Positions 57,978 to 64,000 of a stretch of 64,000 bases of DNA are shown piece by piece. The notes beneath the pieces were generated by a model. It worked only from the letters and a program-made list of their open reading frames with translations, had not been told where the DNA came from and made no database searches. A program made the position numbers and the translations under genes. The stretch is from contig NZ_RDQF01000010.1 of the NCBI RefSeq assembly GCF_004114425.1, forward strand, positions 117,834-181,833. Reading direction: 5' to 3'. The stretch is from Bradyrhizobium vignae (GTDB lineage: Bacteria; Pseudomonadota; Alphaproteobacteria; Rhizobiales; Xanthobacteraceae). How positions within the stretch are numbered: the first letter of the stretch is position 1; each line of letters starts with the position of its first letter.

Positions 57978-58361
57978 ATGCTGAGCAATGCCGGCCTGCG
58001 CCCGACCCGCCAGCGCCTGGCGCTCGGCCAATTGCTGTTCCAGGGCGGCCATCGCCACGTCACCGTAGAGAGCCTCTATGCCGAGGCAATTGCGGCCAGC
58101 GCGCATCTGTCGCTTGCGACGGTCTACAACACCCTGAACCAGTTCACCGAGGCTGGCCTGCTGCGCCGGATCGCCGCCGACGGCATCAAGTCGTTCTTCG
58201 ACACCGACACATCCGTGCATCCGCATTTCTATCTCGAAGGCGAGGACGTGCTGGTCGACGTTGCCGAGCGCCTGGCCTTCACCAAGGTGCCCGAGGCGCT
58301 TCCCGGCCACGAGATCGCGCGGCTGGACGTCATCGTCCATTTGCGCCGGAAGCGAGCGTAG
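57978..58361 (+). CDS. irr: Fur-family regulator, Irr paralogue
   Basis: 127 residues. AGLRPTRQRLALGQLLFQGGHRHVTVESLY is the Fur/Irr DNA-binding opening; SLATVYNTLNQFTEAGLLRRI is the recognition helix region, and DTSVHPHFYLEGEDVLVD the metal or haem area with HxH-type residues. It matches Irr rather than Fur or Zur. The N-terminal haem motif (GCPWHD) of the main B. japonicum Irr is absent: the in-frame sequence upstream has no match. Probably the second Irr of this lineage. Confidence 0.85.
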   Translation: MLSNAGLRPTRQRLALGQLLFQGGHRHVTVESLYAEAIAASAHLSLATVYNTLNQFTEAGLLRRIAADGIKSFFDTDTSVHPHFYLEGEDVLVDVAERLAFTKVPEALPGHEIARLDVIVHLRRKRA

Positions 58362-58407
58362 CGCTTACCCTCCCCCTCCAGGACCCTCCAAGGGATGGTC
58401 AGAGGTA

Positions 58408-59955
58408 TCACCGCAGCCCGGCCCGGCGGAATCCCTCCAGATAGTGTTCGCGATCCCCGTCATTGGCCCACGGCAGTTGCGTCGCGATCCAGTGCAGCGA
58501 GATGCCCGGCTGGGTGCGGCGGAGCTCGGTGAGCGCCATCTCCGCAAGCGTTCCGTCGCCTGTCATGCCGGCGGAGACGGCGAGCACGCGGTAGGCGCCG
58601 GTGAGGTCGCCGCGGTGGCGGATCGCCTCGCGCGCCAGCGCGATGGCTTCGTCATACTGCCGCTCGGTGAAACGCGCATAGGCGGCGATGCCGTGATAGA
58701 TTGCCAGTGACGGATCGCGCGGCGACAGCAGGATCGTCCTTTGCGCGGCCTCGAAGGAATCCTTCGCTCGTCCGGCATAGGACAGCGCCAGCGCGTAATA
58801 GCTCTGCGCCAGCGAGAAGTTCGGATTGAGCGCGAGCGCCTGCTCGAACTCGGACAGCGCATCCGCAAGCCTGCGGGTCGAGAAGCAGACGCTGCCGAGC
58901 GCGGCATGCGCCCAGGCATCCTCGTGGTCGCAGCGCACCGCGGCGAGCGCGGCGGCTTCCGCGGCCGGCGCAACCGCGGCCAGCTCGGCCCAGCCGAGAT
59001 GCACGCCGAACATGTCGTTCACGGCCAGCACCGACAGCGCCTGGCCGTAATTCGGATCGATGGCAACCGCGCGCTCGAGCAGTGCCCGCGCGGCCCCGTG
59101 ATCCTGCCGGGTCACGCGCCAAAAATGCGACAGCGCGCGCATCAAGAGGTCCCAGGCGTCCAGGCTCGCAGGCGGCTTGCGATGGCTGCGAAAATTTTCC
59201 GCCGCGTGGATCTGCGGCTCGATCGCCGCAGCGATCGCGTTGGTGATCTCGTCCTGCACGGAGAAGACGTCGACGAGCTCCCGGTCGTAGCGCTCCGCCC
59301 AGATATGTCTTGCTGACACGGCGTCGTTGAGCTGCGCGGTGATGCGCACCCGGTTGTCCGCCTTGCGCACGCTGCCTTCGACGATGTAGCGGACGCCGAG
59401 CTCCTCGGCGATCTGCCTGATGTCGACCGCGCGCCCCCTGTAGGTGAAGGAGGAGTTGCGCGCGATCACCAAGAACCAGCGCTGTTTCGACAGCGCGGTG
59501 AGGATGTCCTCGCTGATCCCGTCGCCGAAATAGTCCTGCGCGGGATCGCCGCTCATGTTTCCGAAGGCGAGCACCGCGATCGCCGGACGGTCCGTCATGC
59601 GCAGGGGAGCGGGCTTGGCTTCCGCCCGCGCGGCGGACGCTGCCATTTCTTCGCGGACCTCGCCGACGAAGCGAAAGCCCTTGCGCGGAATGGTCTTGAT
59701 CAGCCGCTGGATAGCGCCGTCGTCGCCCACCGCCTTGCGCGCGGCGTTGATCCGGCTGTTCAGGGCGGAATCCGAGACGATGCGGTCGCTCCAGATCTGG
59801 CTGATCAGGTCATCCTTACTGACCACACGCGCTCGTTGCGTGACCAGATAAAGCAAGAGATCGAACACTTGCGGCTGCAACGGAACGGCTGCCCCGTCGC
59901 AGGTGAGCTCCCGAAGATCGCTGTCGAGCACCTTGTTTTCAAAGCAAAATCGCAC
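58408..59955 (-). CDS. Winged-helix (OmpR-type) and TPR regulator, CadC-like without a membrane span
   Basis: 515 residues. An OmpR/PhoB-type winged helix (LQPQVFDLLLYLVTQRARVVSKDDLISQIW, ALNSRINAARKAVGDDG), then the TolB/adenylate-cyclase-like region (IAVLAFGNMSGDPAQDYFGDGISEDILTAL), and TPR repeats to the end (LADALSEFEQALALNPNF). No membrane span was found, so it is cytoplasmic. Its target is unknown; the MddA-like gene is divergent from it. Confidence 0.9.
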   Translation of the reverse strand: MRFCFENKVLDSDLRELTCDGAAVPLQPQVFDLLLYLVTQRARVVSKDDLISQIWSDRIVSDSALNSRINAARKAVGDDGAIQRLIKTIPRKGFRFVGEVREEMAASAARAEAKPAPLRMTDRPAIAVLAFGNMSGDPAQDYFGDGISEDILTALSKQRWFLVIARNSSFTYRGRAVDIRQIAEELGVRYIVEGSVRKADNRVRITAQLNDAVSARHIWAERYDRELVDVFSVQDEITNAIAAAIEPQIHAAENFRSHRKPPASLDAWDLLMRALSHFWRVTRQDHGAARALLERAVAIDPNYGQALSVLAVNDMFGVHLGWAELAAVAPAAEAAALAAVRCDHEDAWAHAALGSVCFSTRRLADALSEFEQALALNPNFSLAQSYYALALSYAGRAKDSFEAAQRTILLSPRDPSLAIYHGIAAYARFTERQYDEAIALAREAIRHRGDLTGAYRVLAVSAGMTGDGTLAEMALTELRRTQPGISLHWIATQLPWANDGDREHYLEGFRRAGLR

Positions 59956-60088
59956 GTTTTCGTCGTCTCAAGCAAAAATCAAAGTCGTCTCAGGCGAAAA
60001 TCAATCGTCCGCGAAAGTCGGGAGACGTCCGATCCGGCATGGTGCGAAGACCAAACCGTGCCGATGCCTCGGCACAACGGAGCGTTTC

Positions 60089-60877
60089 ATGACCCAACTC
60101 GATGACCAGGTTCATTCCATCGGCCCGGAGGTTACGGGCTCGCGCATTTTCAGGTTCATCGCCTTTCTGTACGGAATTGCGGCATATCTCGTGTTTTTCG
60201 TCACCATTCTCTACGCGATCGGCTTCGTCATGGGCGTGATGGTGCCCAAGACCATCGACACCGGAGCCGAAGCGCCCGTCGTTCGCGCGGTGATCATCAA
60301 TCTGCTGCTGATGTCGCTGTTCGCCGTTCAACACAGCGTGATGGCGCGCCAGCAATTCAAGGCGTGGTGGACGCAGTTCGTCCCCAAGCCGGTCGAGCGC
60401 AGCACCTACGTGCTGTTCGCGAGCCTGTCATTGCTCCTCCTGTTCTGGCAGTGGCGTCCGCTGCCGGCGGTCATATGGAACGTCGAGAACCCGGATCTTG
60501 CCGTAACGGTGGTCACGCTGTCCTTCGCCGGCTGGGTGCTGGTGTTCACCTCGACCTTCATCATCAACCATTTCGAATTGTTCGGCCTGTCTCAGGTGAC
60601 CGATCATCTCGTCGGCAGGGAAGCGGCGCCGCCGCGTTTCAAGACGCCGCTGCTCTACAAGTTCGTCCGGCATCCGATCTATCTCGGGTTCATCGTCGCG
60701 TTCTGGGCGGCGCCGACCATGACTGCGGGTCATCTGATGTTCGCAGCCGTGACCACGCTCTACATCTTCGTCGGCATCGCGCTGGAGGAACGCGATCTCG
60801 TCGATCTCTTCGGCGACGAGTACCGGCGGTACAAACAACGGGTGTCGATGCTTATTCCCTGGCGCCGGTCGGTGTAG
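60089..60877 (+). CDS. mddA: Methanethiol S-methyltransferase (MddA-like), membrane protein
   Basis: 262 residues with five to six spans, of the NnrU/isoprenylcysteine methyltransferase-like group. Blocks LLLMSLFAVQHSVMARQQFKAWW and VRHPIYLGFIVAFWAAPTMT with later LEERDLVDLFGDEYRRYKQRV (the RHPxY and ExxL signatures) match MddA, which makes dimethyl sulfide from methanethiol. I recall that two MddA-type proteins were described in B. diazoefficiens, one encoded beside an irr gene. The ATG at 60089 is chosen after a GGAG. Confidence 0.85.
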   Translation: MTQLDDQVHSIGPEVTGSRIFRFIAFLYGIAAYLVFFVTILYAIGFVMGVMVPKTIDTGAEAPVVRAVIINLLLMSLFAVQHSVMARQQFKAWWTQFVPKPVERSTYVLFASLSLLLLFWQWRPLPAVIWNVENPDLAVTVVTLSFAGWVLVFTSTFIINHFELFGLSQVTDHLVGREAAPPRFKTPLLYKFVRHPIYLGFIVAFWAAPTMTAGHLMFAAVTTLYIFVGIALEERDLVDLFGDEYRRYKQRVSMLIPWRRSV

Positions 60878-60957
60878 TCTCGGCCTCGCCTCGCGCGTTC
60901 CCCGAAAGGCGCGCGCGCGAGGCGCCGACGCGCGATAACATAAAACGGAGACGTCCA

Positions 60958-61380
60958 ATGAAACATGTCGGAAACTGCTTCTGTGGCGCGGTCACGGTCG
61001 AGGTCACGGGCGCGCCGGAGGCGATGGGCTATTGCCATTGCCGCTCCTGCCGCTCCTGGTCGGGCGGTCCGGTCAACGCCTTCACCCTGTGGAAGCCGGA
61101 AGCCGTGCGCATCACCGAGGGCGCGCAGCATGTCGAGACCTTCGCCAAGACGCCGCAGAGCCAGCGCAAATATTGCAGGAAGTGCGGCGGCCATCTCATG
61201 ACCAACCATCCCCCGCTCGGTCTGATCGACGTTTTCAGCGCCACCATCCCAACACTCGCGTTCACGCCCGGCGTCCACGTCAACTATGCCGAGACCGTGC
61301 TGCCGATGCGCGATGGCCTGCCCAAGCTGAAGGATTTCCCCGCCGAGTTCGGCGGCAGCGGCGAGATGATGCAGGAGTAG
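60958..61380 (+). CDS. GFA (Gfa/CENP-V) family zinc protein
   Basis: 140 residues. Cysteine pairs: NCFCGAVTVEV, YCHCRSCRSW and YCRKCGGHLM, typical of the glutathione-dependent formaldehyde-activating family. They bind zinc; the enzyme activity of this family is disputed. GGAG precedes the ATG. It is 80 bp after mddA and is followed by a terminator. Confidence 0.93.
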   Translation: MKHVGNCFCGAVTVEVTGAPEAMGYCHCRSCRSWSGGPVNAFTLWKPEAVRITEGAQHVETFAKTPQSQRKYCRKCGGHLMTNHPPLGLIDVFSATIPTLAFTPGVHVNYAETVLPMRDGLPKLKDFPAEFGGSGEMMQE

Positions 61381-61400
61381 CGGCCGTCATTTGAAGGCCA

Positions 61401-61430
61401 AAAGGCCGAAGCTCGGCTTCGGCCTTTCTT
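61401..61430 (+). terminator. Rho-independent terminator after the GFA gene
   Basis: AAAGGCCGAAGC-tcg-GCTTCGGCCTTT followed by CTT. It can also serve the convergent small cysteine-rich gene. Confidence 0.85.
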
Positions 61431-61487
61431 GAGGGGGCGGCAGAGCGTTGCCCTCTCTGCCTTCTCTCAAGGGCTAAGAATGAAACA

Positions 61488-61712
61488 CTAGCCTCCGCGG
61501 GATTCAACGACCTTGCGGCAGGACTCCGAGAGCTTCGACTTGTTCTCGCGCAGACAGGCATTCATCTGCGGCGGCTTGCCGATAGGCTCGGCGCAGAATT
61601 TGCCGGCGTCGCCACGGCAGGCCATTTGCTCCTGGGGCGATGGACCGGACTGTGCAGCAGCGGGCAGGGCGGCAGCAGTGAGCAGCAGCGCGGCAACAAC
61701 CGAAATCTTCAT
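61488..61712 (-). CDS. Small exported cysteine-rich protein
   Basis: 74 residues: signal peptide ([21 protein letters not shown]) and a mature part with four cysteines ([39 protein letters not shown]), the cysteine-rich repeat seen in many rhizobial exported proteins. AGAGGTG is the ribosome site. Its start lies at the exact point where the truncated hydrolase gene loses its own frame, so the two genes are fused end to end. Confidence 0.82.
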   Translation of the reverse strand: MKISVVAALLLTAAALPAAAQSGPSPQEQMACRGDAGKFCAEPIGKPPQMNACLRENKSKLSESCRKVVESRGG

Positions 61713-62517
61713 AAAGCACCTCTTTGAAGAGCTGGCGGAACGCCGGATTTTCCTGGCCCCATCCGACGCGCACCAGCGTGAGCATCGCTTCGCCGGTCTC
61801 CTTGTCGGCCTGCGTCCTTGCCCGTTTCCGCCAGCCCACGGCGTAGCCGCCAAAAAGTACGAGATGGGAGACGCGCTCGGGGTGCCGAACCGCGTAGGCG
61901 ATCGATACGGCGCAGCCCTGGGAGACGCCGAGCAGCGCGAAACGATCGATACCCGCGGCATCGACGACGCTTTCGAGGTCGTCAACGAAGTGATCGAAGG
62001 TGACGTCGGGCACCTCGCGATCGGAAAGACCGTTGCCCCGCGCATCGTAGCGGATGCGGGTGTGCTCACTGGACAGCTCGCGGTAAAGATGCCGCCAGAT
62101 CGGGCTTTCCAGGTCGAATTCAAGATGGGTCATCCAGTTGCCGGTCTTGACGATCGGCGGACCCTGGCCGGTCTTGGCATAGGCCAGTTGCACGCCGTCT
62201 TTCGTCTGACAGAAGTGGATATTCTGTGCATCGGCGGCAATCGGCCGTGCCGGCTCCGACGCGCCCAAAACCGCAATGTCCGGAAGCGACATGATGTCCT
62301 TGGCTGCAAGTCCATATACACCGACAGCGCGGGCGATGTTCTTCACCGTCTGCTCGCCGAGATCGGCGAAAGCGAGCGACAGCTTGTCCCTGATTTGCTC
62401 GTTCGCCGCGCGCGAGATGCAGACGCCGCCGGGTTCGCACAACCCCTCGAGCCGGGCGGCGATGTTCGCGGCGCTCAAATCGCCATAGCGCCTGCCGCAC
62501 GGCCGTTTGCTCCCCAA
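61713..62517 (-). pseudogene. Truncated adenylate cyclase / alpha-beta hydrolase fusion
   Basis: The protein starts abruptly in the C-terminal part of a class III cyclase ([28 protein letters not shown]), then a hydrolase domain with [30 protein letters not shown] and the nucleophile elbow [18 protein letters not shown]. It ends before the catalytic His ([13 protein letters not shown]), where it runs into the small cysteine-rich gene. Both ends are missing, so it is probably non-functional. The 5' region has no cyclase start. Confidence 0.75.
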
Positions 62518-62689
62518 GCGCGGTTTCCTCCCTTGGAGGCTTTCGGACGCCGGCCGCCGAATATGCGGTCCCGTCCTTCATGCGGCCGACATCCGAAACC
62601 CATCACACAAGCAGCCGATCACGCTCAAGCGGGTGACTTCCGCTTTGCCTTGCGGAGCCGACGTTTATGACAACACGTCCTAGCTCCGC

Positions 62690-62917
62690 TCACGAAAGAT
62701 CGAGCCGCGGCGGCGGATAGCGCCGGGCCAGCACCGACAAGGATAGATGCCGTTCGTCTTCCGGCAGCTCCAGATAGGCCAGTACAAGCGCCCGCTTCCA
62801 GTCTCCGACGCCGAAATCCATCGCCGTCCACTTCTGCGGCTCGGGCCCTTCCAGCCCTCGAACCCAGACGAAATAGCGGGGAAGGTCGTCCGCGTCCGTC
62901 GTGCGTCTCCTGGCCAT
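62690..62917 (-). CDS. Small hypothetical protein
   Basis: 75 residues from ATG 62917: MARRRTTDADDLPRYFVWVRGLEGPEPQKW, then DWKRALVLAYLELPEDERHLSLSVLARRYPPPR. It looks like a compact soluble protein of the Bradyrhizobium hypothetical class. A GTG four codons earlier is an alternative start. Function unknown. Confidence 0.6.
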   Translation of the reverse strand: MARRRTTDADDLPRYFVWVRGLEGPEPQKWTAMDFGVGDWKRALVLAYLELPEDERHLSLSVLARRYPPPRLDLS

Positions 62918-62929
62918 CAGACTGTCCAC

Positions 62930-63170
62930 TGCATCACATCGGTTGCCACGGGATATAGGTGCCGGCGCGGGGAAGTCGAACGCCCGACGGCGGCCTGTGC
63001 GCGATGCTTACGGTTGAGCGGTAGGTGCCGCCTTCGCCCCGCGCCCCGCGCAGGGCAATCGCATCCCCGTGGCCATCCTTCGAGACGCCCGCCTTTTAGC
63101 GGGCCCTCAGGACGAGGGCCGAGTGCGCGGCGGCAGTTTCAACGGCACTGATGCCGCTTAGCCTCATCCT
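62930..63170. repeat. Repeat-rich DNA without genes
   Basis: It includes a block from about 63075 (ATCCTTCGAGACGCCCGCC...CCTCAGGACGAGGG...CCTCATCCTGAG) of the common Bradyrhizobium palindrome type, into which the IS remnant appears inserted. Confidence 0.5.
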
Positions 63171-63253
63171 GAGAGCCTGACCGAAAAAGGGTGAGCGGTT
63201 TCGGCGGGCCTGTGATTCCTTCGGATTTGCAAAGATTCGAGGGAGGACACCAT

Positions 63254-63475
63254 GCCGTGGACCAAAGCCGCTCGTCTCTAAAGCGCGATGAGATTTGGAT
63301 GAATCGTCATCGCGCTTTAGCTTGTTGTTTACGCATGATCTTTCCGGAAAACCGCTTCGCACTTTTCCGGATCATGCTTTAGTATCAGTGCAGTGGACTG
63401 CGTTACACAAGTGATCTGACCGATGCCGAGTTGGCGTCGATCGCCCGGAAGATGCCGCGGCGACGGCGATTGGGC
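63254..63475 (+). pseudogene. IS5-family transposase N-terminal fragment
   Basis: About 40 codons in two pieces on either side of the inserted repeat (MPWTKAARL and YQCSGLRYTSDLTDAELASI...RLGRPPR). The family reads MPWTKxxRxQYxRxGLRYxSDLTDAEW at this place. The gene is non-functional: interrupted, with a stop in the former CAG codon, and truncated. Confidence 0.75.
63281..63381. repeat. Two-hairpin dispersed repeat, copy C (inside the transposase gene)
   Basis: 101 bp, TAAAGCGCGATGAG at the left and GGATCATGCTTTA at the right, inverted relative to copies A and B. TA is present at both ends (63281-63282 and 63380-63381), as a target duplication of a TA-inserting element would give. Confidence 0.88.
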
Positions 63476-64000
63476 CGGCCGCCGAGGAGACCGCGAAGCG
63501 GTCGTCTCGAAGGACGAGGCGCGCGCTCAGCTTGCGGGCAGCCAAGGTCAAGAGGCTGAGCCAAAGATTCCGATTGACCGAAATTCGGAAATATCGTATA
63601 TCCCGCTCACCCCGGCCCATGGACAAGGGGCGTTTCGCGATCGTCGCGATATGCGGGCCGGGTGGCGGTGGACGTGGAGCGCATCGGCGCGCATGCGATC
63701 GCAGGGCGGGCTTGGCCCGTGAGCGGTAGAGCGGCGCGCACACGACCGGTGCGATTCCGCGTACGGCAAAAGCGTGTGGTCCTGACGCCCGGGGTCTGTG
63801 CGTCAAGGCTTGCGGTGGTGAAGCGGCCCGACCGGGTGCGCGCATCAGTCATCGGCAAGACGACGGGGGCAAAAGTGCATCGCTCCCCGGGGAGCAACTG
63901 TGTTGAAGTAGCCCGGCGATCGGCCGGCCTCAAGGCTGGCGCTGGCGCGCCACCGCCTCCGGCGGCTTCCGGCCTTGACCCCGTCCGCTCGCCGGTCTTC
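63476..64000. other. Non-coding, repeat-like end of the window
   Basis: No reading frame is convincing. It includes CGAAATTCGGA-N2-TATCGTAT (63579-63599), shared with 41598, followed by GC-rich sequence with short CG repeats. It looks like a decayed dispersed repeat. The last ~80 bp could start a further element cut by the window edge. Confidence 0.45.

Larger units (their letters stand above)
63171..63500 (+). mobile_element. IS5-type insertion sequence remnant, interrupted by a two-hairpin repeat
   Basis: GAGAGCCTGACCGAAAA at 63171 is a plausible left end. A GGGAGGA site precedes ATG 63254, which gives MPWTKAARL. A 101 bp repeat follows (63281-63381). The transposase then resumes as YQCSGLRYTSDLTDAELASI, then ARKMPRRRRLGRPPR, the N-terminus of IS5-group transposases. 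The rest and the right end are missing. When the repeat and one TA are removed the frame reads on, except for a TAG codon (from CAG). Confidence 0.75.

Noticed and set aside
60364..60957. Extension of the GFA frame into the MddA gene
   Set aside because: The extension is an off-frame reading of mddA; the GFA fold starts at ATG 60958.

Overview
The window is chromosomal DNA from an alphaproteobacterium, almost certainly Bradyrhizobium or a close relative. The evidence is uniformly high GC, ATGA-coupled genes, FixK-type boxes, dispersed palindromic repeats, and a gene order (cox operon, ATP synthase F0 genes, hemA, an Irr paralogue, a MddA-type methyltransferase) that matches what I recall of the B. 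diazoefficiens USDA 110 chromosome; no database was searched. No rRNA, tRNA or CRISPR array was seen.

Layout. 1-5.1 kb: a TauE/SafE exporter operon and a very long coiled-coil/Sel1 protein. 5.1-11.8 kb: a PadR regulator divergent from a fatty-acid oxidation set (SnoaL-like protein, acyl-CoA dehydrogenase, thiolase, FadB-type enzyme). 12-15.8 kb: a small membrane protein, a decayed glutathione S-transferase gene divergent from an intact MarR regulator, glutamate-cysteine ligase, a PAN-domain protein. 15.9-19.4 kb (minus strand): nucleotidyltransferase, signal peptidase I, TldD, IalB-like protein. 19.8-26.5 kb: the aa3-type cytochrome oxidase operon (subunits II and I, CtaB, a 54-residue membrane protein, CtaG, subunit III, DUF983, SURF1). 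26.6-33.8 kb: NTF2-like protein, a divergent NarL-type kinase/regulator pair, threonine synthase, M16 peptidase, GNAT acetyltransferase, a secreted protein. 34-36.6 kb (minus): atpI-atpB-atpE-b'-b.

37-50 kb: a secreted coiled-coil protein, YjbQ, an MHS transporter, a response regulator, a lower-GC islet with a RidA protein, a Tat-exported alpha/beta hydrolase, a transporter-sensor hybrid kinase, hemA, aroQ, an MBL hydrolase. 50-64 kb: chemotaxis receptor, outer-membrane beta-barrel protein, small regulators and tiny overlapping genes, a peptide-binding protein whose permease and ATPase genes have collapsed into a 0.5 kb remnant, an Irr-like Fur protein, a winged-helix/TPR protein, a MddA-like methyltransferase, a GFA protein, a truncated cyclase/hydrolase gene, and an end rich in repeats.

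Functional links. Respiration and haem dominate: cox structural and assembly genes, F0 genes, hemA and an Irr paralogue, with perfect TTGAT-N4-ATCAA boxes upstream of hemA and irr and an imperfect one before coxB, suggesting shared oxygen control. The most notable new signals are: a ~100 bp two-hairpin repeat in three copies, one of which interrupts an IS5-type transposase start at a TA dinucleotide so that removing it restores codon register; the GST pseudogene that keeps its promoter and a nested operator beside its MarR regulator; and the collapsed ABC transporter operon.
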